A stretch of DNA of 48,551 nt. Source: Bacteroidales bacterium. GTDB lineage: Bacteria > Bacteroidota > Bacteroidia > Bacteroidales > P3. Within the stretch, counting starts at the first letter, position 1; each line of letters starts with the position of its first letter. A program made the position numbers and the translations under genes. The notes beneath the pieces were generated by a model. It was not told where the DNA came from. It was given only the letters and a program-made list of their open reading frames with translations, and ran no database searches. The DNA is taken from contig JAKSMP010000013.1 of the NCBI GenBank assembly GCA_024400505.1, positions 1 to 48,551 of the forward strand, read 5' to 3'. This document shows positions 42,225 through 48,551 of the stretch, in pieces.

Positions 42225-43472
42225 ATGCTTCATCCTCCATCCCTCCAAGCCATTATCCCCCAACCCCACCTTCTGCCCAATGGTAACACCCTCTATTGCT
42301 TTCCCAATAGTGCGTTAGAATTGGTCAAGTTAGACTTTACCCTCGAAGCGGGCAGCTGCCTCCAAACTAGTTGGTCTCAGTCGCACGGGGCCAATGCTCT
42401 CTTTGGCGAAGCCACCCTCCAGCACGATGCCCAGTGGATGTCTGATTTCATGGATTTCCGTGGCATTGTGGTTGAGCGATTTGCCGATGTGTCCACGGGC
42501 AATGTGTCCTTCTATTTCCTCCGCAAATATGCAGCCGACCTGTTGCCCTTGGTGCGTGAGATGTTCGACCATCCTACCATCGATCCTCAGCAGTTTAGTG
42601 CTTATGTGAGCAAACGCAAACAAAAGATATCCGTCGGTTTTCAGCGCACCAACTTTGTGGCCCGCAACCGCTTTTACGAACTCCTTTACACCTCTCAACA
42701 TCCGCTGGGCAAATATGCCACCGTGGCCGATATCGATAAACTCACTTTTGAAGATGTTGACCAATTTATTCGTGATCACTATCGCTTGGAGGATGCCCAT
42801 ATCGTGTTGGCGGGCTGCATCGACGATGAACTCTTGGCTCTGGCCGACTGCTATCTTTCACCTGCAAGGGCCGAAGGATGGCACAGTTTTCGCTCCACAC
42901 TTCAACCCCCTGAGCTGCTCACCAACCGTGTTTCCGACCGGGTGGCAATGCCCAATGCTGTGCAGAGTTCCCTCCTCCTAGGAAGTGTGCTACCTTATAA
43001 CTGGGACAGCCCTGAGTATGCCCAATTCATGGTACTCAACACTATTTTGGGTGGCTATTTTGGCTCTCGCCTCATGAGCAATATCCGCGAGGATAAAGGC
43101 TACACTTATGGCATCTACAGCCAAACCCATGTATTCCGCCGTTCCATCTGTTTTTGCATCTCATCCGATGTGGCTGCCGAGGCAGCACGTCCCGCCATCG
43201 ATGAAATCTATCGCGAGGTGGAGCGTTTGCAACGTGAGGAAGTGTCCGATGCCGAGCTTGATCGCGTGCGCAACGTGATGATGGGCGAGTTCATCCGCGG
43301 CATCGACGGATGCTTCGAAGTCTCCGAACGCTATCGCCAGTCCTATGCTAGCGATGTCACCGAAGTGTTCACCGCCAATTTTGTCGATGCCGTGCAACAT
43401 GTCACCCCCTCGCAGCTCAGGCGCATTGCTCAGCAGAGCTTCATGCCCATGGTGGAAGTGTGTGCAGGCTAG
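42225..43472 (+). CDS. M16 (pitrilysin)-like protein without the zinc motif, 415 aa
   Basis: Two-domain M16 fold: N-terminal half with RGIVVERFADVSTGNVSFYFLRKYAADLLPLVREMF, and C-terminal half with the conserved GGYFGSRLMSNIREDKGYTYGIYS (Arg/Tyr signature). Where active M16 enzymes have HxxEH, this protein has ANALFGEATLQ, so it is probably inactive, like the non-catalytic beta-type M16 subunits. No signal peptide is seen at the N-terminus. Co-transcribed with the TonB-dependent receptor. A catalytic partner is not in the window. Confidence 0.85.
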   Translation: MLHPPSLQAIIPQPHLLPNGNTLYCFPNSALELVKLDFTLEAGSCLQTSWSQSHGANALFGEATLQHDAQWMSDFMDFRGIVVERFADVSTGNVSFYFLRKYAADLLPLVREMFDHPTIDPQQFSAYVSKRKQKISVGFQRTNFVARNRFYELLYTSQHPLGKYATVADIDKLTFEDVDQFIRDHYRLEDAHIVLAGCIDDELLALADCYLSPARAEGWHSFRSTLQPPELLTNRVSDRVAMPNAVQSSLLLGSVLPYNWDSPEYAQFMVLNTILGGYFGSRLMSNIREDKGYTYGIYSQTHVFRRSICFCISSDVAAEAARPAIDEIYREVERLQREEVSDAELDRVRNVMMGEFIRGIDGCFEVSERYRQSYASDVTEVFTANFVDAVQHVTPSQLRRIAQQSFMPMVEVCAG

Positions 43473-43495
43473 TGGCTGAGCCTCCTACGAAATAA

Positions 43496-43531
43496 AAAAG
43501 CCGACTCATAAGAGCCGGCTTTTATTTTTTT
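43496..43531. terminator. Bidirectional terminator between the M16-like gene and gcvH
   Basis: AAAAGCCGACTC (43496-43507), loop ATAA, GAGCCGGCTTTT (43512-43523), one mismatch, then ATTTTTTT on the plus strand and TTTTTTATTTC on the minus strand. It sits between two convergent genes. Confidence 0.9.
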
Positions 43532-43544
43532 AGTGTCGATATTA

Positions 43545-43922
43545 TTAGGCACCAATTTTAGCTTTGTAAGCCTCAGCGTCGAGAAGACCCTCGATGTCAG
43601 CCATGTTGGCGGGTTTAATCTTGATGATCCAACCAGCGCCGTAAGGATCGTTGTTGATAGCACTTGCATCTTCGAGAGCGGTGTTGAATTCAACCACCTC
43701 AGAAGTAACAGGCATCAGGAGGTCAGCCACGGTCTTCACAGCCTCAACGCTGCCAAAAGCCTCGCCCCCTTCGATAGTGTCGCCTTCGCAATCAACGTCA
43801 ACAAAAACGATGTCGCCTAATTCATGCTGAGCATAGTCAGTGATACCAACGTATGCAAATTCGCCTTCTACGCGTACCCATTCATCATCCTGGGTGTACT
43901 TCAGATTTGTAGGAATGTTCAT
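43545..43922 (-). CDS. gcvH: Glycine cleavage system H protein
   Basis: 125-residue lipoyl carrier that shuttles the aminomethyl group between GcvP, GcvT and the L protein. Lipoyl attachment is at Lys63 in [16 protein letters not shown]; conserved [19 protein letters not shown] (24-42) and EVVEFN follow. Length is standard. The other gcv genes are not in the window. A well-formed promoter is at 43968-43998. Convergent with the M16-like gene, divergent from rho. Confidence 0.96.
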   Translation of the reverse strand: MNIPTNLKYTQDDEWVRVEGEFAYVGITDYAQHELGDIVFVDVDCEGDTIEGGEAFGSVEAVKTVADLLMPVTSEVVEFNTALEDASAINNDPYGAGWIIKIKPANMADIEGLLDAEAYKAKIGA

Positions 43923-43967
43923 TGTATTACTTAATTAAGTGTATAAAATATTTCTTTTAATTTTATG

Positions 43968-43998
43968 CAAAGTTACATATTTTCATTCAAACAACAAA
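43968..43998 (-). promoter_or_regulatory. Promoter of gcvH
   Basis: Minus strand TTTG (43995-43998), 19 nt spacer, TAACTTTG (43968-43975): a close match to the Bacteroidota TTTG-N19-TAnnTTTG consensus. Leader about 40 nt. Confidence 0.75.
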
Positions 43999-44027
43999 TT
44001 TTTTTTTACAATATCAGATTTTTTTTT

Positions 44028-44035
44028 TACTTTTG
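44028..44035 (+). promoter_or_regulatory. Candidate promoter of rho
   Basis: Plus strand TACTTTTG (TAnnTTTG) after a long T-run. The leader to the rho start at 44159 would be about 115 nt; Rho often controls itself in the leader, but no specific element was recognised. Confidence 0.6.
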
Positions 44036-44158
44036 TAGTGTCAAAATGGTCCTAACGAACGAATTTTTTGGCTCTTTTGTGATTAAAATTCAGGACTTTT
44101 CAACAATTTTTTCGATTTAGAATAATATTTTCAAATCATCAGCATATCGCTACATATT

Positions 44159-46306
44159 ATGTATAGCAAAGCAGAATTAGAAGCTAAAGCACATATCGAA
44201 TTGATTGATATTGCCACAGAACTTGGTATTGACCACGCCGCGCGTTTGCAACCCAAGGAACTCATTTACAAAATCATCTCTCTTCAGTCTGAGAATCCTA
44301 AAGCGCTCACCAAGGAGCAGCAGCAAAAGGTTTCCAAATCCGATGCGCCTGCCGAGCCCAAAGCCAAGCGTGCCCGCATCAAGCCCACTCTCTTGGCCGA
44401 GTCTTCCATGAAAAACCCCGAACTCCACAAGCGTGGTCGCAAGGCCGAGGCAAAGCCCGCGGCCACAAAACCCGCCCCCGCCGAGGGTGCTATATCTGAT
44501 TCCATATTATTTAATATAGACAGCATCGAGATGCCCGCCGTATCCGAATTGCCCGATATGGTCAGTATGTCGTCTGTCATCAGCCGTCGCAAAGAGAGCG
44601 AGGCTGCCGTTTCGCCCGTTGCCGAAGAGCCCAAAGCCCCCGCAGTTGAAGAGTCTAAGACCCCTGATGCTCAAGTGGCTCAAGCTCCCGATGCCGAAGG
44701 CGTAGAATCCCCCAAGAAAAAACGCGGCCGTCCCAAGAAAAGTGCCGATACTCCCGAAGAGCCCAAAGCAGAAGCCACCAAAGGCAAGAAAGGGGCAAAA
44801 CCAAAATCAGTCCCTGCTGCCGAAGAAACCAAACCCGCCGAGGAACCCAAGGCTGCCGTTGAACCCAAGCCAGTTGAGCAGCCCCAATCCATTGAGGCGT
44901 CCAAGCCCGCCGAACCCGAAGTGGCTCAGCCCGTTGCCGAAGGCGATGCATCTGCCGTTGAATCCAAGCCTGTCAAAAAACACCGCGAGCATATCCGCCC
45001 CAACGCACCTTTGGCATCCAGTCAGCCTGCTGCCGAGGGTGTTGCCCCTTCAGCTGCCGCTCCTGCCCCTGCTCCTTCCGAGGGAGGCTATAGAGGCCGT
45101 TTCAACAAATTCGACCGCCGCTATCGCCCTAACGGAGCATCCGAAGCCGATGCCAACGTTCCTCCCCGCCCTCCATACGTTTTCGAGACCGAAGGCGTTA
45201 TTGAAGTTGAGGGAGTGTTGGAACTTGCCCCCGACGGATATGGCTTTATGCGTTCATCCGATTACAACTACCTTGCTTCGCCCGATGATGTATATGTCTC
45301 CGCCCAGCAAGTCCACCAGCTCGCCCTCAAAACTGGCGACACCATACGCGGCACCATCCGTCCCCCCAAGGAGCACGACCGCTATTTCATTATGGTGAAA
45401 ATTCTCGAAGTCAACGGCCTCTCGCCCGAGCGTCTGCGCGACCGCATTCCCTTCGAGTCCCTCACCCCCCTCTTCCCCGAAGAGAAATTCAAACTCACTG
45501 GTCATCCCGGCGAATCCAAGTCCACCCGCATCATCGATATGTTCACCCCCATTGGCAAGGGTCAGCGTGGCCTCATTGTGGCACAGCCCAAGACCGGTAA
45601 GACCACCCTCCTCAAAGAGGTGGCCAACGCCATTGCCTATAACCACCCCGAGGTATATCTGATGGTGTTGCTCATCGACGAACGCCCCGAGGAGGTGACC
45701 GACATGCAGCGCAGCGTCAAAGCCGAGGTGATAGCATCCACCTTCGACGAACCTGCCGACCGCCATGTGCGCATCGCAAACATCGTGCTTGAAAAAGCCA
45801 AACGCATGACCGAGTGTGGCCACGATGTGGTTATTGTGCTCGACTCCATCACCCGCCTGGCTCGAGCCTACAATACCGTGCAGCCCGCATCCGGCAAGGT
45901 GCTCTCTGGTGGTGTCGAGGCCAACGCACTGCAGAAACCCAAACGTTTCTTTGGTGCTGCCCGCAATATCGAGGGCGGCGGCTCTCTCACCATTATTGCC
46001 ACCGCACTCACCGAGACCGGCAGCAAGATGGATGACGTCATCTTCGAGGAATTCAAGGGTACTGGCAACATGGAACTTCAGCTCGACCGCAAATTGGCCA
46101 ACAAGCGCGTTTATCCTGCCATCGACTTGGCCGCCTCCAGCACCCGCCGCGACGACCTACTTGTTCCGCAGAATATGCTCACCCGCATCCTCGCCCTGCG
46201 CAATCTCCTCACCGATATGACTTCGTTAGAGGCAATGGACTTCTTGCAGAAGAATATGGCCCACACACGCAGTAACGAGGAATTCCTCTTCACGATGGAC
46301 AAATAA
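44159..46306 (+). CDS. rho: Transcription termination factor Rho with long disordered N-terminal insertion
   Basis: 715 residues, against about 420 in E. coli. Rho_N helical domain (1-~45), then about 270 residues of Pro/Ala/Glu/Lys-rich low complexity (about 50-325, many EEPKA/PAEE repeats and Lys-Lys-Arg-Gly-Arg-Pro-Lys-Lys at about 184), a cold-shock-like RNA-binding domain ([14 protein letters not shown], about 352-365), and the hexameric ATPase core: P-loop PKTGKTTLL near 478, [27 protein letters not shown] and the Q/R-loop regions. Ends the protein in Met-Asp-Lys. Disordered Rho insertions of this kind are characteristic of Bacteroidota and have been reported to drive condensate formation in a gut Bacteroides. 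Confidence 0.97.
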   Translation: MYSKAELEAKAHIELIDIATELGIDHAARLQPKELIYKIISLQSENPKALTKEQQQKVSKSDAPAEPKAKRARIKPTLLAESSMKNPELHKRGRKAEAKPAATKPAPAEGAISDSILFNIDSIEMPAVSELPDMVSMSSVISRRKESEAAVSPVAEEPKAPAVEESKTPDAQVAQAPDAEGVESPKKKRGRPKKSADTPEEPKAEATKGKKGAKPKSVPAAEETKPAEEPKAAVEPKPVEQPQSIEASKPAEPEVAQPVAEGDASAVESKPVKKHREHIRPNAPLASSQPAAEGVAPSAAAPAPAPSEGGYRGRFNKFDRRYRPNGASEADANVPPRPPYVFETEGVIEVEGVLELAPDGYGFMRSSDYNYLASPDDVYVSAQQVHQLALKTGDTIRGTIRPPKEHDRYFIMVKILEVNGLSPERLRDRIPFESLTPLFPEEKFKLTGHPGESKSTRIIDMFTPIGKGQRGLIVAQPKTGKTTLLKEVANAIAYNHPEVYLMVLLIDERPEEVTDMQRSVKAEVIASTFDEPADRHVRIANIVLEKAKRMTECGHDVVIVLDSITRLARAYNTVQPASGKVLSGGVEANALQKPKRFFGAARNIEGGGSLTIIATALTETGSKMDDVIFEEFKGTGNMELQLDRKLANKRVYPAIDLAASSTRRDDLLVPQNMLTRILALRNLLTDMTSLEAMDFLQKNMAHTRSNEEFLFTMDK

Positions 46307-46333
46307 AACCTTTTGGCTAAATATAATAATTGA

Positions 46334-46473
46334 ATAAGGGACAATTTTCAAACAAAGATCAAGTTGTTGATAAATCGGTAAAGCGTGATGATACCTTATG
46401 TTTGTTTTTTCTTGACACGCTGACACGTTGACACTCTTGACACGATGTTGTGCTATTAGAAATTGTCCCTTAT
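46334..46473. repeat. 140-bp element with 14-bp terminal inverted repeats and a TGACAC array
   Basis: ATAAGGGACAATTT (46334-46347) and its exact reverse complement (46460-46473) bound 140 bp. Inside is a four-copy TGACAC array at 46413, 46421, 46429 and 46438 (spacing 8, 8, 9). No gene inside. It ends 31 bp before the threonine aldolase start. It could be a miniature transposable element or a regulatory hairpin; no target-site duplication was clear. Confidence 0.7.
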
Positions 46474-46504
46474 CGCACATACACCATATAAAATAATCGC
46501 AATT

Positions 46505-47527
46505 ATGAAACGCGGATTTGGTAGCGACAACCATTCGGGCATCAGCCCCGAGATTTTGGAGGCCATAGCCTCCGCCAATGTTGATCACGCCCTGGCTTAT
46601 GGCGACGACGAGTACTGTCAGCGCACAGAAGACCTCTTTCGTCAGGTGTTTGGCAACCAAGCCAAGGTCTATTTCGTTTTTAATGGCACAGGTGCTAATG
46701 TGTTGAATATTGATGCTATGTGCCGCTCCCATCATGCTGTAGTGTGCTCCGACACTGCCCATATTCATGTCGATGAGTGCGGTGCGCCCCAACGCATTGT
46801 GGGCTGCAAACTACTCACCGTTCCCACTCCCGATGGCAAGCTTACTCCCGAGTTGGTCAAGACCCAGCTCCATGGTTTCGGCTTTGAGCACCATTCCCAG
46901 CCCCGCGCCATCAGCATCGCCCAAGCCACCGAACTGGGCACCCTATACACCCTCGACGAAATCCGCGCCCTTGCAGACCTTGCTCACAGTTATCAGATGT
47001 ACCTCCACATGGATGGCGCCCGCCTGGCCAACGCTGCTGTGGCCCTTGGATGCAACTTCCGCCAGATGACCACCGACTGTGGCGTAGATTGCCTCTCCTT
47101 TGGCGGCACCAAAAATGGTCTCCTCATGGGCGAGAGCTGCGTGATACTCAACCCCGCATTAGATGTGGATATGAAATATCGTCGCAAACAGATGTCGCAA
47201 CTTTGCAGCAAGATGCGTTTTGTGGCTGCTCAGTTCGAGGCCTACCTCTCCACCGACCTCTGGCATCGCAATGCCGAACACTCCAACCACATGGCTGCCC
47301 TCCTCTATGAGGAGTTAAAATCCGTGCCTCAGGCCAAGGTGATGTACCCCGTGCAAGTCAACAGCGTTTTCGTTCAGTTGCCTCGCCAGGTGTGGACCGC
47401 CCTGCTCGACGACTATTTCTTCTACGACTGGGATGAAGCCAACAATGTGGTTCGTTGGATGTGCTCCTTCGACACCACCGAAGACGACATCACAAATTTT
47501 GTCGCAGCACTGAAAAAGAGATTGTAA
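46505..47527 (+). CDS. ltaE: Low-specificity L-threonine aldolase
   Basis: 340 residues from the ATG at 46505 (MKRGFGSDNHSGISPE); an in-frame ATG at 46463 would begin inside the terminal repeat of the upstream element and is not favoured. PLP enzyme cleaving L-threonine or L-allo-threonine to glycine and acetaldehyde. Schiff-base Lys203 lies in DCLSFGGTKNGLLMGE, cofactor-binding MDGAR at 169-173, and FNGTGANVLNID (59-70) fits the family. Glycine produced would feed the cleavage system, of which gcvH is close by, but the genes are not in one operon. Confidence 0.93.
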   Translation: MKRGFGSDNHSGISPEILEAIASANVDHALAYGDDEYCQRTEDLFRQVFGNQAKVYFVFNGTGANVLNIDAMCRSHHAVVCSDTAHIHVDECGAPQRIVGCKLLTVPTPDGKLTPELVKTQLHGFGFEHHSQPRAISIAQATELGTLYTLDEIRALADLAHSYQMYLHMDGARLANAAVALGCNFRQMTTDCGVDCLSFGGTKNGLLMGESCVILNPALDVDMKYRRKQMSQLCSKMRFVAAQFEAYLSTDLWHRNAEHSNHMAALLYEELKSVPQAKVMYPVQVNSVFVQLPRQVWTALLDDYFFYDWDEANNVVRWMCSFDTTEDDITNFVAALKKRL

Positions 47528-47862
47528 GGTGTTGATGAGTGTCCACTTCCTGGATTCCGCTTTCTTCATACGCTAGTTTTTTTGTTTTTCTTCGGTCCTT
47601 AATCGAAGGTTTTTATTGGGTTATGGTATGTTGTTGGTTGCCGCTTTGCAGGTTGTCTGTGAGTGCGTTGCCGACCATTTGCACCCTCTTTTCCTTGATC
47701 AAATGCGATGCAAAGATACAAAACATTGCTGACATATTGGCACTTTTTTTACTTTTAACATTTTTTAATGTCATAATGGCATAATTTGGTTGTGCTCAAG
47801 TACCCATTCTCAGCACTTTCGATGTGGCTATTGCATGGTAGTGACAAGCGATTATATATGAA

Positions 47863-47895
47863 GCGAAAGTGTGGCGAAAGTGTGGCGAAAGTGCA
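47863..47895. repeat. Three-unit 11-bp tandem repeat
   Basis: GCGAAAGTGTG, GCGAAAGTGTG, GCGAAAGTGCA, back to back. Unrelated in sequence to the 11-mers at 8197-8240 but of identical length. Confidence 0.8.
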
Positions 47896-47940
47896 ATTTA
47901 TATATAATATATATATGGCACAAAAGCTGAGTACAGTAGC

Positions 47941-48111
47941 GTGTCAGGTATGTCAAACGTGTCAGTGTGTCAAAATAAAAATCTCTATGGGGGGGATACA
48001 CTTTATACTATATAAATAAAAATATTTATATTTTTATTTATATAGTATAAGCTCCCCCCGCCTACTTTTTTTCAAAAATGACACGCCCGACACACACGAC
48101 ACGATTGACAC
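47941..48111. repeat. Paired TGACAC/GTGTCA arrays flanking a central palindrome
   Basis: Left: GTGTCA at 47941, ATGTCA 47950, GTGTCA 47959 and 47967 (spacing 9, 9, 8). Right: TGACAC at 48079, CGACAC 48088 and 48097, TGACAC 48106 (spacing 9, 9, 9). Opposite orientation, about 106 bp apart, with spacing near one helical turn, which suggests binding sites for a multimeric protein. Confidence 0.85.
48003..48050. repeat. 48-bp perfect AT palindrome
   Basis: A 23-nt arm (48003-48025), two-nt spacer TT, and its exact reverse complement (48028-48050), all A/T except one C/G pair. Flanked by a run of seven G (47989-47995) and six C (48054-48059), which would extend the stem with an internal loop. Confidence 0.9.
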
Positions 48112-48259
48112 GCTTTGAATGCGGCAGTCCGAGAAAGGCTGCTATTTCACACTCTGCCTTGATACGAATTGCGAGTAAGAATCCTTTGATTTTCTGTCAC
48201 TTTGGCATTTGTATGCGTTAAAAAATAATATTTTATGCCATTATGTCGGAAAAAATACG

Positions 48260-48267
48260 TATCTTTG
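48260..48267 (+). promoter_or_regulatory. Outward-facing candidate promoter near the right window edge
   Basis: Plus strand TATCTTTG (TAnnTTTG). The sequence after it to 48551 has no convincing gene; a 37-codon frame at 48294-48407 exists but is unsupported. It may drive a gene or RNA operon beyond the window. Confidence 0.5.
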
Positions 48268-48551
48268 CAAAGTGATTGAAGATTGAAAATGCCATGCAAA
48301 TCCCGACCAATGCATTCATTATCAACTTGCAAACCATAACGAAAAACAAAAGCAAAAATCATAAACACCGCACACCACCCCCTTCGATTAAGGACCGAAG
48401 CGAATAAAAACAAGCCGCCAAACATATTCAGCAGCACTCTGGCGAGGGGTACCATAGTGCATTGCCAAAGCATCAAATAACCAATCCATCCTACTCTCAA
48501 TACTTCGGAACTTTTTAGTTCAACAATTTGATTATTAATATTTTAATTAAA

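Larger units (their letters stand above)
47590..48400. repeat. 811-bp non-coding region bounded by a perfect 20-bp inverted repeat
   Basis: CTTCGGTCCTTAATCGAAGG at 47590-47609 and its exact reverse complement at 48381-48400. The arms have further mirrored features: outward-facing TATCTTTG elements (minus strand 47711-47718, plus strand 48260-48267), four-copy GTGTCA and (T/C)GACAC arrays (47941-47972; 48079-48111), and a G7/C6 pair around a 48-bp central palindrome (48003-48050). A three-unit 11-bp tandem repeat is on the left only. No gene is seen in the 47528-48551 stretch. The 20-mer itself can fold (CTTCG / CGAAG). Confidence 0.85.

Noticed and set aside
47941-48111. CRISPR array
   Set aside because: Units are only 6 bp with 2-3 bp gaps, and no cas genes or spacer-like sequences are present.
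47590-48400. Chromosomal origin (oriC)
   Set aside because: AT-rich palindrome and iteron-like arrays are suggestive, but no DnaA-box (TTATCCACA-like) cluster and no dnaA or other origin-linked genes were seen.
48294-48407. 37-codon frame (MQIPTNAFIINLQ...) after the outward promoter
   Set aside because: Position is suggestive, but it reads through the inverted-repeat arm and there is no supporting conservation visible; noted only as a possibility.
48147-48500. 117-codon frame on the minus strand near the right edge
   Set aside because: It crosses the 20-bp inverted repeat and the outward promoter, has odd composition and no recognised motif.

Overview
The window reads as chromosomal DNA of a member of the Bacteroidota, most likely the order Bacteroidales. 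The evidence is: a Rho factor with a very long disordered N-terminal insertion; an archaeal-type prolyl-tRNA synthetase; an exbB / four-TM protein / exbD / exbD cluster; a TamL-type lipoprotein BamA homologue; many outer-membrane barrel proteins; DUF3127; a C69 dipeptidase; and repeated promoter elements of the Bacteroidota type (TAnnTTTG, in favourable cases with TTTG about 19 nt upstream). I cannot fix the genus. No tRNA, rRNA, CRISPR array, transposase or integrase gene was seen.

Layout. 1-8.0 kb, all minus strand: partial glyS, a Porin_10-like barrel, trxB, a flippase-like membrane protein, panD, then DUF3127 / 5-formyl-THF cyclo-ligase / tail-anchored protein, and corA. 8.3-14 kb: a lipoprotein with a 52-residue peptide gene upstream, a 1.2 kb gene-free stretch full of inverted repeats, a cytoplasmic class-3-lipase-like hydrolase, and two tandem paralogues that appear to carry a dead metalloprotease-like head fused to an outer-membrane barrel. 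14-22 kb: the ExbB/ExbD energy module, a polyprenyl diphosphate synthase, TamL, KDO transferase and a small barrel protein. 22.2-23.7 kb: proS on the plus strand. 24-31 kb, minus strand: C69 dipeptidase, then coiled-coil lipoprotein > MurL-like > MurD2-like > M20D amidohydrolase in one tight operon. 31-33 kb, plus: barrel protein and tricorn-type S41 lipoprotein. 33-39.6 kb, minus: PurF-like protein without the glutaminase cysteine > secreted helical-repeat protein > elbB, then mtaB and a MORN/YwqK-repeat protein, with a candidate small RNA between these last two. 39.7-47.5 kb: TonB-dependent receptor and a zinc-site-less M16 protein, gcvH (minus), rho and a threonine aldolase. The last 1 kb is non-coding and built as a large imperfect inverted repeat.

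How the genes fit together. Much of the window serves the envelope: TamL, KDO transfer, the TonB energy module with its receptor, polyprenyl diphosphate, barrels and lipoproteins. The most striking gene set is the operon at 25.9-31.0 kb. Its MurL-like and MurD2-like proteins match the alternative route to the D-glutamate of peptidoglycan that was characterised in Xanthomonas: MurD2 adds L-Glu to UDP-MurNAc-L-Ala and MurL epimerises it on the nucleotide precursor.

The most striking non-coding features are three loci with four-copy TGACAC/GTGTCA arrays, a ~140 bp element with 14 bp terminal inverted repeats, an ~811 bp region bounded by a perfect 20 bp inverted repeat, and two copies of a dispersed hairpin-array repeat. 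All assignments come from reading the sequence and from memory of the families; no search was run.
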